DNA of 64,000 nucleotides, from assembly GCF_019236475.1 (NCBI RefSeq), contig NZ_JAFAIX010000012.1, positions 868,001 to 932,000 on the forward strand, given 5' to 3'. Shown here one piece after another: positions 7,691-16,988 of this stretch. A program made the position numbers and the translations under genes. The notes beneath the pieces were generated by a model, which searched no databases, was not told where the DNA came from, and saw only the letters and a program-made list of their open reading frames with translations. This stretch comes from Chitinophaga sp. Lineage in GTDB: Bacteria; Bacteroidota; Bacteroidia; Chitinophagales; Chitinophagaceae. Each line of letters begins with the position of its first letter. The stretch's first letter is position 1.

Positions 7691-10600
7691 ATGCATTCAA
7701 AAGCTACTCCTACTAGCCCTTTTAGTGCTTCCTTTGTTATCCTGAGAGCCCGGGATGGATCACTTCCTAAACCGAGGAAAAGCCCCCGATTTGTTAACTG
7801 GTGGAAATGCATTATTTCCGCCTTAATCCTTATTGCATGCTATGGCACTAACGTGAACGCACAAACGTATTATCAGCGAGTATATGCTAACTCGCAAGCA
7901 AATGCTGCGGCGCTAACATGTCTTGCCTGCGGTGTTACGAATCCTCAATTTGCAGTGGATGCTCCACCCGCAGGATTGAGCACTGCATCTACTCTTCGCT
8001 CGGATGTGGGACTGCTGTCATTCGTATATCAGGATCTCATCTTCCCCGCTCCTATTCCTGTGACGCAAGGCGTGATCCTGAAAATAGGAACAGGTAATGT
8101 GGTCAGTGTTACATTGGCTACCATTACTGCCCAACCCATGAGCGGAGGCACAAATGTGGGATCTGCTACCAGTCTCAACTCCGCGCTGGCAACCTTATTA
8201 GTCAGCAATTCCGCAAGTGAAATATATGTTCCTGCACCAGGAGGCTCCGGCACCTACGATCGTGTACGCGTGCAAATTGGCGGCCTCGCAACTGTTGCTA
8301 CTACGCTGCAGATTTATGCAGCCTATTATAACATACCTGCAACTACCTCACTTGCTTGTGATCAACCTATTGATGCTTATGGTGGCCCTAAAAGCTTTAT
8401 CAATATTGCTAGCTTGGTGAATCTCGGAACAGTGGACAATCCTGGGAATGCAATAGATGGTGATACTACTACCTTCGCCACATTGAGTACCTTGGCTGGC
8501 GTGGCCGGTTATACCCGCCTGGATGCGGTATTCCCTGGCTTATCCAAAACTGGTGACTCCGTACGCATTATATTAGGTGATGCAAACGGTATCCTTTCTG
8601 GAACCGTATTGTCAAACGTCACATTTTTAACTTATAATGGCAATACAGTTGTTGATAGTATCCCCGGTAACAGCAATGTATTAAACCTAGGCCTTTTGTC
8701 AGGGCCAGGTTCCAAATCATATGTGACCTTCGCTTCGTCGGGGCCATTCGATCATGTAGAAGTCCGAGAAGGATCTATCGCCAACGTGATAAGTAACCTT
8801 AACGTATATGAGATTCGGAGATATATTCCGAGTCCAACCGTATCTGGATCAGCAGCTAACCTGTCTACCTGTCTGAATACCCCAGCTACTTTCTCCGTTC
8901 AAAATCCAGATGCTACCCTGAAATATACCTGGTTTAATGGTACAGGTGGAGTCGTCCAAGGACCCGCGTCTACCTCTACCTATTCTCCTCCGGTAAACGT
9001 TGCCGGTAGCTTCAATTATTCAGTTACCGCCAGCAGAACCCTTTGTACAACCAGCTCTCAACCAACACCTCTTAACTTATTGGTGAAAGCTTATACCACC
9101 GCTGCAGACATAAACTTCCCAGATACAGCCTATAGTTGTATGGGAGACACCGTGCGGATTACGCCGTATTCCACCACGATGAATAAACCTGTCTTCAGTT
9201 GGTGGCAAGATGCCGCCAAAACAACGCCTATTACAAATGGGCTGGTTGTTGCTGGGACTAAATTCCTGGTTGATCCTACTACAGGTAAACTGACCATTAT
9301 CGGATTACCTGCCGGCACCAATCATTATTATGTAAGTGCATCTGATTCTACGCATTGCGATAACCTCGCCAATACGCTGAAACAAGTAACTGTGCTTACC
9401 ACTACGAAGGCGCCAGTTCCAACACTGGGCGCATCCACTGTATATGGTAGCGTAAACCAACCAGTAACTTTGCTGGCAACCCCTCCAGGTGGTGGTACGG
9501 TTTACTGGTATTCAGATACGACACTTGCTCCTATTGGAACCGGTGATACCCTGACAGTAGGCGGATTCTCCACTCCAAGTACACATATATATTACGCTGC
9601 TGTAAGACTCAGCGCCAGCGGAGCCTGTGAATCTTACCGCGTAGCTGATACCGTAATTATTCTGCCTCCTGTAAATACTGCTTGTAACGCTCCCTCCAGT
9701 ACAACCACTGGTACTACACTGGGTTGCGTACTCTGTAGCGTTACAAATCCAAATAATGCAATAGATACTACTGCAAGTACCTTCAGTACATTAAATATAC
9801 CTGTCGGACTGTTAGGAGGAAGCGTCTATCAACAAGTGATCTTCCCAACACTGGGTGCCCCAACAGATAGCCTGAGACTTACCTTCGGCTACAATGGCTC
9901 TTTAGCCAATGTGGGTCTCCTTGGAGGTGTTGAAATTACTGTTGCCAATGGTACTAATGTAATCGCAAGAGATACCCTCTCCAAACTGGTAACATTGAAC
10001 CTGCTCAGTAATCCTTCTCAGTTTACAGTGACAATACCAACAGGCGCCGCTTATAATACGGTGCAGGTAAGACTCACAGGTGTAGCTAACCTGCTCAATC
10101 ACATCAACTTCTATGGTGTAAGAGCCGTCGCGCCTAATCCTACTTTTACTAATAGTAGTACCTGCGTAGGTTCAAGAGATACTATTACTGCAAGTGGCCT
10201 GGGTGCAAATACACTTAAATGGTATACAGATTCTACTACTTCTGTTACCGCTGGTACTGGTACTCCATTTATTACGCCAGTACTGACAACTCCAGGTCTG
10301 ATCACTTATTATGCACAAGTGACTGCCGCTGATGGATGTCCAAATCCTGACAGAATACCAGTACAAGTAAATGTGGTAAATACGCCAGCTTCTCCAGTTG
10401 TCCCAGGTACAATTGTGGTAAATACAGGACAAACTGCAAGCCTTACTGCTGCTCCAGTTGCTGGTGTTACCGTTAACTGGTACACTGATTCTATCACTGC
10501 TACGCCTGTCGGTTCTGGATCGCCTGTTGTGGTTGGTCCGTTCAATACGCCAGGTACTTATAAATATTGGGCATCTGCATCTGCTAATGGTGCTACTTGT

Positions 10601-13600
10601 TCTTCTGGTCGTGTGCCTGTGACCATTGTGGTAACTGGTCCTGTAGTGCCTCCTACAGCTTGTAACTATGCTACCAGCCAGGTATCAGGTACTACCTTAG
10701 GTTGTATCCTCTGCTCTGTGCAGAATCCAACCTTCTCTGTAGATAGCTCTACTACTAATTATACTACCCTGGCAATGCCAGTAGGTCTGCTGGGTGGTTC
10801 TATCTATCAACAACTGATCTTCCCGAATACAGGAAGTGCTACTGATAGTATCCAAGTAACTTTGGGTTCTTCTGTAAACCTGGCGGATGTAAGTCTGCTA
10901 GCTGGTACAGTACTGACTGTTTACAATGGCACTACACGGGTATCTGCAGATACACTTAATAACTTGGTAAACTTACGTCTGCTCAATAATGGTCAGCAGA
11001 TTGTTGCTACCATCCCAACAGGTGCGCCATACGATCGCGTGGAAGTGCGTCTGACAGGTCTGGCTAATCTGATTACATCTATTAATATCTATGGTGCTAG
11101 GGTCTTATATCCAAACCCAACCATCAATACGCCAAATGATACCGTATGTGTGAATAACCCAGCAACGCTGACTGTAACCCCTGTTGCGGGTACTAGCGTG
11201 CATTGGTATGCTGATTCTACCAGCACTACCGTACTGAGTTCCAGCAATACATATACTACAGATACGTTGAGAACACCAGGTACTGTTACTTACTGGCTGG
11301 CTGTTTACGGTGGCCCGCAGAATTGCGAAAACCCTACCAGGATTCCAGTAAAAGTCTATGTAAGACAGCAAGGTGCACCAAGTGATATCAACTTGGCCGA
11401 TACCACCACCGCTTGTACTACTGGTAATGCAGTACTGGCTCCAACAGCTAATCCAGCATCTGGTATCATCAATCCTGTGTTCAGTTGGTATTTCGATGCT
11501 GCTAAAACACAACCAATCACGAATGCTACCGTTAGTGGAGTAACCTATAATATTGATTCAACAGGTAAACTGACCATCACCGGACTGGCAGCAGGTACAC
11601 ACACATATTATGTAGCTATCGCTGGTAGCAACCGTTGTCAGAATGTTGCTGGCAACCTGAAACCGGCAGTAGTCAATGTAGTGACGGTGCCAGCGCCTCC
11701 AGTAGTGCCAGGTACAATCGTAGTTAACACTGGTCAAACTGCAACCCTTACTGCAACCCCAGTTCCAGGTGCTACCATCAATTGGTATACAGATTCTACT
11801 GGAAATAATTTGGTGGGCTCCGGTGCATCAGTAGTAGTAGGTCCATTTAATACGCCAGGAACTTACACTTACTATGCAGGAGTATCCCTCCCTGGTGGTT
11901 GTAAATCCAGACTGGTGGCTGTTTCAGTAGTGGTGGCTGGTCCTGTTGCACCTCCAACAGCTTGTAACTATGCTACTAGCCAGGTATCAGGTACTACATT
12001 AGGTTGTATCCTCTGCTCTGTGCAGAATCCAACCTTCTCTGTGGATAGTTCTACTACCAACTATACTACCCTAACGATGCCAGTAGGACTCCTGGGTGGC
12101 TCTATCTATCAACAGTTGATCTTCCCGAATGCGGGAAGCGCAACTGATAGTATCAGAGTTACATTAGGTTCTTCTGTAAACCTTGCAGATGTAAGTTTGC
12201 TGGCAGGTACAGTACTGACGGTATACAATGGTACTACAAAAGTATCCGCAGATACCCTCTCTAACCTAGCTACATTGCGTCTGCTCAACAATGGTCAGCA
12301 GATCGTCGCAACTATCCCTACAGGCGGAACCTACGATCGCGTAGAAGTGCGCATGACAGGTTTGGCTAATCTGATTAATTCAATTAACATATATGGTGCG
12401 AGGATTATGTATCCAAACCCAACCATCAATACACCGAATGATACAGTTTGTGCTTATACAAAAGCTACGTTGACTGTAACGCCGGTGGCTGGAACCGGAG
12501 TGCACTGGTATGCTGATTCTACCAGCACCACCGTACTGAGTTCCAATAGCACATATATCACTGATACCTTGAAAGTACCAGGCACTATTACTTATTGGGT
12601 AGCTGTATTCGGCGGTCCGCAGAATTGCGAAAACCCTTACAGGATACCTGTAAAGGTGGTAGTATTGTCTACTCCAATTGTGGTAGCGGATAGCACTAAT
12701 CCATCAACCATTTGTGTCAGCAATCTGCCAGCTACATTGAAAGTGGTGGCTCAACCAGGCGTTACTTATACCTGGTATGGTGCATCAGGTAATGTGTTGT
12801 TGGCAAATAGCAATGTATACACTACTTCAAATACAATGGCTGTAGGCCAGTATACCTTCTATGTACAAGGCAACAACGCAAATGGCTGTAGTAACGCTAA
12901 CGCACGTACGCCAATCAAGCTGAACGTCATCAGCAGTGCAATGCCGTCCGATATTAATATCGATACGGTGCAGAATATATGTTTGGGAGACACGGTTCGT
13001 CTTGTACCGACAAGCACCACTATTACAAATCCTGTGTTCCTCTGGTATGCAGACCAGCAGAAAACAACACCAATCACAACCGGTGTTAATCCGACTACTG
13101 GTGTGCTGACCATTCCGAACCTGGCCACAGGTACATATAATTACTATGTAAGCGTAAGCAGCAATGGCAACTGTGCTAACGCAGCAGGTAATCTGAAACA
13201 TGTGACTGTAAACATTGGTAGAAAAGCAACTGCGGCAGACATACAGGTAACAGGTAATACTACTACTTGTGTGAATTCTACTACTACACTTACAGCCAGC
13301 AGTACAACTGTTACCAATCCAACATTTAAATGGTATCGCGATGCTGGCTTGACACAGTTCATTAGAAGCACAAGTACCTTCGTTACAGATACCCTGACAG
13401 CCACCACTACCTACTACGTAACCGTACAAGGTGTGAATGCATGTGAAAATGCTCCTGGCGCAGCGAAACCTGTAACGGTAACTGTAAACAACAGCTTTAT
13501 AACTCCTACTGTAACAGGCGCCGCTATCTGCTCCGGTCAAACAGCAGTAGTGAAAGTGCTTAATCCAGATCCAACAGTTACTTATAACTGGTATAACTCT

Positions 13601-15841
13601 CCAAGTCTCAGCCTGTTCCTTGCAGCAGCCGATTCCTTCAAAACAGGTCCGCTCACAGGAGATACTACGCTGTATCTACAAGCAAGCAGAGGTGGTTGTA
13701 CTTCAACATTCGTTGCAGCAACTATTACGGTGAATAGTGTAGCAAACCCAGTTGTGGATGCGAATCAGCCAGTATGTGCAGGCAGCGGAGGTACACTTGT
13801 TGTCAAATCGCCTGTAAGCGGTGTGGTGTACAGATGGTTTAATGTACCAACTGGCGGTACTGCACTGAATACAGATGCTGGTACTACCTTCAGCACCGGA
13901 CCACTGACAACATCTACTATCTTCTATGTGCAAGCAGTTGGTACCGCAGGATGTACAGGTACTTCCGGTCGTGTGCCGGTAACAGCAGTGATCACCGCAT
14001 TACCAAATGCGCCAACCCTGGTAACAAATAACCAGACTATCTGTGCAGGCGGTAACGTAACGTTTACCATTGCAAATCCAGATCCATCGCTGACTTACCA
14101 CTGGTTCACGGCTGCAGTCAACGGTACAGAAGTGCCAGCGACTACTCCAACTACATTGACTGTAAATAATGTGACTGCAACTACTACTTACTATGTAAGT
14201 GCTGTAAATGCAGCAGGATGTAGCAACACAGGCAGCAGAACAGCCGCTACTGTGAATGTAAATCCTGCACCAACAGCGCCAGTAGTCACCATACCAAATG
14301 AAGTGGTATGTCTGAACAACAGCGCAACCTTCCAGGTAACCAATCCTGATCCAGCATTGACCTACATTTGGTATAATGCAACCACAGACAGCGTGGGAAC
14401 AGGTGCATCGTTCACTACGCCGGTACTGACTACAACTACTAATTACTATGTAGTAGCTAAGAACAACACCGGTTGCTTTAGCCTGGCACATACAAATGTC
14501 AGCGCAACCGTTACCAATTCAATAGCCACACCATCAGTAGGTGCAAATCAGAACCTCTGTCTGGGTCAAACCTTGACACTCAGCGTGAATAATCCAGTAG
14601 CAGGTATTGTTTATCACTGGTACACTACTGCCACCGGCGGTACACCAATAGCTACCGGTTCAACGGTAACCTTCAATGGGGTAACTACCAATACAACCTA
14701 CTATGTAGATGCAAGCGCTACTTCCGGTAACTGTACAAGTTCTACAAGAGCATCGGTAGCAGTAACTGTTAGCAATGTTCCAGGAACTCCTGCAGTGGCG
14801 AATGCTACACCAACTACTTGCCTCAACAGCATGATAACGTTGGCGGTACAAAATGCAGATCCAACGCTGACCTACAACTGGTACACCGTGCAAACGGGCG
14901 GTACACCAGTAGCTACCGGTGCAAGCGTGAACGTAGGACCAATCACTACAAACACGAACTACTATGTAGCTGCTGTCAATGCAAGTGGTTGTGCTAGCGC
15001 TCAACGTACACTGGTGAGTGTAACAGCGAGCACCGCTCCTGCAGCGCCTCAAGTATCCGGAAATGGTCAGGCGCAATGCCCAGGATCGTCTTATATCCTG
15101 ACAGCTACCTCCACTACGCCAGGTGCATCTTTCGCATGGTACACAACGGCAACAGGTGGTACGCCAATCAGTCAGACATCCATATTCACTACTCCGGCTA
15201 TCAACCAGAATACTACCTACTATGTAGAAGCATCTATCAACGGTGGCTGTGTAAGCGCAACCAGAACAGCAGTTCCGATTACAGTACTGTCAGCACTGAC
15301 AGCACCAGTTGTAACAGTAACCAACAAAACTGCTACTAGCATTACGTTTACATGGGTCGCAGTGCCAGGTGCAACACAGTATGCCGTATCTGTAGGTGAC
15401 TCTACACACTTCGTAGCTCCTAGCAGCGGTGCAAATGGACTCTCTCATACCGTTACTAACCTGCAACCAAACCAGAATGTAACGATCTATGTGAAAGCCA
15501 TCGGTGTAGGTACCTGTCAAAATAGTCTGCTCACCGCCGTGACAGATAAGACAACTAATCCGAATGGTAACAATTGCTATGTACCAAACCTCTTCAGTCC
15601 AAACGGTGATGGTATCAATGATATCGAGTATGTATACGGTACGGCTATCGCACAGCTCGAATTCAGAATCTACAATCAGTGGGGACAACTGGTATTCGAA
15701 TCCAGAGACCAGCGTCAAGGATGGGATGGTACCATGAATGGTGTGAAACAACCAGTGGGAGTTTATGTGTACATCTTAAAAGCAACCATGCAGGATGGTA
15801 CAGTAGTTACGAAGAAAGGTAACGTAACTCTGATGAGATAA
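7691..15841 (+). CDS. giant modular cell-surface protein with T9SS type B sorting domain
   Basis: This 2716-residue protein is a predicted T9SS substrate. A long N-terminal stretch ends in a hydrophobic segment (WWKCIISALILIACYGTNVNAQ, about residues 38-58) that serves as signal peptide; an internal start closer to it is possible. The mature part alternates five copies of a domain of about 150 residues with the signature LGCxLCSVxNP...YDRVEVRLTGLAN (starting near residues 75, 240, 664, 990 and 1424) with many Ig-like modules of about 80-90 residues (YxWY...TTYYV...GC). The tail has an FN3-like domain (about 2530-2610) and a type B/CHU_C sorting domain, from CYVPNLFSPNGDGIND to the end. It probably acts in adhesion or gliding. 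The downstream PorP/SprF and PorE-like genes are its likely secretion partners. Confidence 0.92.
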   Translation: MHSKATPTSPFSASFVILRARDGSLPKPRKSPRFVNWWKCIISALILIACYGTNVNAQTYYQRVYANSQANAAALTCLACGVTNPQFAVDAPPAGLSTASTLRSDVGLLSFVYQDLIFPAPIPVTQGVILKIGTGNVVSVTLATITAQPMSGGTNVGSATSLNSALATLLVSNSASEIYVPAPGGSGTYDRVRVQIGGLATVATTLQIYAAYYNIPATTSLACDQPIDAYGGPKSFINIASLVNLGTVDNPGNAIDGDTTTFATLSTLAGVAGYTRLDAVFPGLSKTGDSVRIILGDANGILSGTVLSNVTFLTYNGNTVVDSIPGNSNVLNLGLLSGPGSKSYVTFASSGPFDHVEVREGSIANVISNLNVYEIRRYIPSPTVSGSAANLSTCLNTPATFSVQNPDATLKYTWFNGTGGVVQGPASTSTYSPPVNVAGSFNYSVTASRTLCTTSSQPTPLNLLVKAYTTAADINFPDTAYSCMGDTVRITPYSTTMNKPVFSWWQDAAKTTPITNGLVVAGTKFLVDPTTGKLTIIGLPAGTNHYYVSASDSTHCDNLANTLKQVTVLTTTKAPVPTLGASTVYGSVNQPVTLLATPPGGGTVYWYSDTTLAPIGTGDTLTVGGFSTPSTHIYYAAVRLSASGACESYRVADTVIILPPVNTACNAPSSTTTGTTLGCVLCSVTNPNNAIDTTASTFSTLNIPVGLLGGSVYQQVIFPTLGAPTDSLRLTFGYNGSLANVGLLGGVEITVANGTNVIARDTLSKLVTLNLLSNPSQFTVTIPTGAAYNTVQVRLTGVANLLNHINFYGVRAVAPNPTFTNSSTCVGSRDTITASGLGANTLKWYTDSTTSVTAGTGTPFITPVLTTPGLITYYAQVTAADGCPNPDRIPVQVNVVNTPASPVVPGTIVVNTGQTASLTAAPVAGVTVNWYTDSITATPVGSGSPVVVGPFNTPGTYKYWASASANGATCSSGRVPVTIVVTGPVVPPTACNYATSQVSGTTLGCILCSVQNPTFSVDSSTTNYTTLAMPVGLLGGSIYQQLIFPNTGSATDSIQVTLGSSVNLADVSLLAGTVLTVYNGTTRVSADTLNNLVNLRLLNNGQQIVATIPTGAPYDRVEVRLTGLANLITSINIYGARVLYPNPTINTPNDTVCVNNPATLTVTPVAGTSVHWYADSTSTTVLSSSNTYTTDTLRTPGTVTYWLAVYGGPQNCENPTRIPVKVYVRQQGAPSDINLADTTTACTTGNAVLAPTANPASGIINPVFSWYFDAAKTQPITNATVSGVTYNIDSTGKLTITGLAAGTHTYYVAIAGSNRCQNVAGNLKPAVVNVVTVPAPPVVPGTIVVNTGQTATLTATPVPGATINWYTDSTGNNLVGSGASVVVGPFNTPGTYTYYAGVSLPGGCKSRLVAVSVVVAGPVAPPTACNYATSQVSGTTLGCILCSVQNPTFSVDSSTTNYTTLTMPVGLLGGSIYQQLIFPNAGSATDSIRVTLGSSVNLADVSLLAGTVLTVYNGTTKVSADTLSNLATLRLLNNGQQIVATIPTGGTYDRVEVRMTGLANLINSINIYGARIMYPNPTINTPNDTVCAYTKATLTVTPVAGTGVHWYADSTSTTVLSSNSTYITDTLKVPGTITYWVAVFGGPQNCENPYRIPVKVVVLSTPIVVADSTNPSTICVSNLPATLKVVAQPGVTYTWYGASGNVLLANSNVYTTSNTMAVGQYTFYVQGNNANGCSNANARTPIKLNVISSAMPSDINIDTVQNICLGDTVRLVPTSTTITNPVFLWYADQQKTTPITTGVNPTTGVLTIPNLATGTYNYYVSVSSNGNCANAAGNLKHVTVNIGRKATAADIQVTGNTTTCVNSTTTLTASSTTVTNPTFKWYRDAGLTQFIRSTSTFVTDTLTATTTYYVTVQGVNACENAPGAAKPVTVTVNNSFITPTVTGAAICSGQTAVVKVLNPDPTVTYNWYNSPSLSLFLAAADSFKTGPLTGDTTLYLQASRGGCTSTFVAATITVNSVANPVVDANQPVCAGSGGTLVVKSPVSGVVYRWFNVPTGGTALNTDAGTTFSTGPLTTSTIFYVQAVGTAGCTGTSGRVPVTAVITALPNAPTLVTNNQTICAGGNVTFTIANPDPSLTYHWFTAAVNGTEVPATTPTTLTVNNVTATTTYYVSAVNAAGCSNTGSRTAATVNVNPAPTAPVVTIPNEVVCLNNSATFQVTNPDPALTYIWYNATTDSVGTGASFTTPVLTTTTNYYVVAKNNTGCFSLAHTNVSATVTNSIATPSVGANQNLCLGQTLTLSVNNPVAGIVYHWYTTATGGTPIATGSTVTFNGVTTNTTYYVDASATSGNCTSSTRASVAVTVSNVPGTPAVANATPTTCLNSMITLAVQNADPTLTYNWYTVQTGGTPVATGASVNVGPITTNTNYYVAAVNASGCASAQRTLVSVTASTAPAAPQVSGNGQAQCPGSSYILTATSTTPGASFAWYTTATGGTPISQTSIFTTPAINQNTTYYVEASINGGCVSATRTAVPITVLSALTAPVVTVTNKTATSITFTWVAVPGATQYAVSVGDSTHFVAPSSGANGLSHTVTNLQPNQNVTIYVKAIGVGTCQNSLLTAVTDKTTNPNGNNCYVPNLFSPNGDGINDIEYVYGTAIAQLEFRIYNQWGQLVFESRDQRQGWDGTMNGVKQPVGVYVYILKATMQDGTVVTKKGNVTLMR
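10385..12662 (+). repeat. long internal duplication within the surface-protein gene, period 1302 bp
   Basis: DNA at about 10385-11360 reappears at about 11687-12662 with an exact offset of 1302 bp (434 codons). Long stretches match almost base for base, for example TGTAACTATGCTAC at 10661 and 11963 and the GTATCCTCTGCTCTGTGCAG region that follows. Each unit holds an Ig-like module, the LCSVQNP domain and another Ig-like module. The intervening module (about 11360-11687) is not part of the match. An older, more diverged copy of the LCSV domain begins near 9683. Confidence 0.85.
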
Positions 15842-15873
15842 CCATAATTCGGATAACCCGTAATCTATAATCA

Positions 15874-15904
15874 GCCGGGATACTGACAAACACAGTATCC
15901 CGGC
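15874..15904 (+). other. 12-bp perfect RNA hairpin between surface-protein and sprF-like genes
   Basis: The arms GCCGGGATACTG and CAGTATCCCGGC pair perfectly around a 7-nt loop. No T-tract follows, so it is not a standard terminator. It may stabilise or process the transcript and adjust expression of the large first gene relative to the next. Confidence 0.6.
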
Positions 15905-15930
15905 CATCTTGAACAATAAAAAATGTTCCT

Positions 15931-16938
15931 ATGAAGAGGATTTTTATAATTGCAATACTTTTATGGAGCAGTTTGTTGCCCCGTTTATCTGTTGCACAGG
16001 TAGACCCACACTTCTCTCAGTACTATGCTTACCCACTGTGGCTAAACCCGGCCCTGACAGGTATCCTTGATGGGGATTATCGCATCAGCGCCGATTATAG
16101 GAACCAATGGGCTAATTATGGTAAACCATTTTCCACAGCAGGGGTATCCATTGACGCTGCAACGGATAAGAATATTGGCGTAGGCGCCAATGTGCTGAAT
16201 ATGTCTGCCGGTGATGCCGGATACAACTACCTCAATGCAATGGCCAGCGTTTCCTATAGTGGTGTGAAATTTGGTAAAACCAAAACCAGTCAACTGGTAT
16301 TTGGTATCCAGGCCGGCTTATTGAACAGAAGAGTAGATCCTGCTAAATTCCAGACGGGAAGCCAGTTCAATCCAACCATTGGTTTCGATCCCAGTATTGC
16401 CAATGGAGAGAACGTTACCAAAACATCCGCCTCTGCTTTCGATGCAAATGCCGGTGTGGTATTCTTTGATGGTAACCCCAATCATAAACTCAATCCTTTT
16501 GTAGGGTTTTCGGCAGCGCACCTGACACAACCGAAAGATCCATTTGCAGCGCAAGGAATGGATAGAACACTGCCCGTTAGATGGTTATTCCATGGAGGAA
16601 CCAAAATTATCTTGAGTGATCAAGTAAGTCTGACTCCTACAGGATTATATATGCACCAGGGAAATGCAGAAGAAACAGTGCTCGGTGTATATGCACAAAT
16701 GGCCGTTAATCCAGAATTTGATTTCCTTGTAGGCGGCAACTATCGATTCAATGATGCTGCCATACCTTTTGTTGGTTTCCACTTTAAAAACTTTGTACTG
16801 GGCCTCAGCTATGATGCTAATACATCTAATATGAGAAGATTGGTTAATGGGAGTCAAAGCTTTGAAGTATCACTTTCTTTCATCAGCAGAAAGAAACGAC
16901 TGTTGAACCAGGATTACTTTATCTGTCCAAGATTATAA
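15931..16938 (+). CDS. PorP/SprF family outer-membrane protein
   Basis: This 335-residue protein has a signal peptide (MKRIFIIAILLWSSLLPRLSVAQ) followed directly by the family hallmark VDPHFSQYYAYPLWLNPALTG, then beta-barrel-like strands to the end (LGLSYDANTSNMRRLVNGSQSFEVSLSF). PorP/SprF proteins are T9SS outer-membrane components; in Flavobacterium johnsoniae SprF is needed to secrete and attach the SprB adhesin, a type B substrate. Its place 90 nt after a type B giant surface protein is the usual arrangement for a dedicated partner. It is followed 50 nt later by the OmpA/PorE-like gene. Which substrate it serves is inferred from position. Confidence 0.92.
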   Translation: MKRIFIIAILLWSSLLPRLSVAQVDPHFSQYYAYPLWLNPALTGILDGDYRISADYRNQWANYGKPFSTAGVSIDAATDKNIGVGANVLNMSAGDAGYNYLNAMASVSYSGVKFGKTKTSQLVFGIQAGLLNRRVDPAKFQTGSQFNPTIGFDPSIANGENVTKTSASAFDANAGVVFFDGNPNHKLNPFVGFSAAHLTQPKDPFAAQGMDRTLPVRWLFHGGTKIILSDQVSLTPTGLYMHQGNAEETVLGVYAQMAVNPEFDFLVGGNYRFNDAAIPFVGFHFKNFVLGLSYDANTSNMRRLVNGSQSFEVSLSFISRKKRLLNQDYFICPRL

Positions 16939-16988
16939 TCAACAACTTGGAGCCATAGCGCGGAAAAACTATAACGAAATAGATCCTC

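Noticed and set aside
12827..13540. Long minus-strand frames opposite the giant surface-protein gene (for example 237 residues here, also 163 and 153 residues at 14000-14491 and 15290-15751)
   Set aside because: They are rich in Cys, Ser, Tyr and Ile, as expected from the complement of Thr/Ala/Val-rich codons, and have no domain or start signal.
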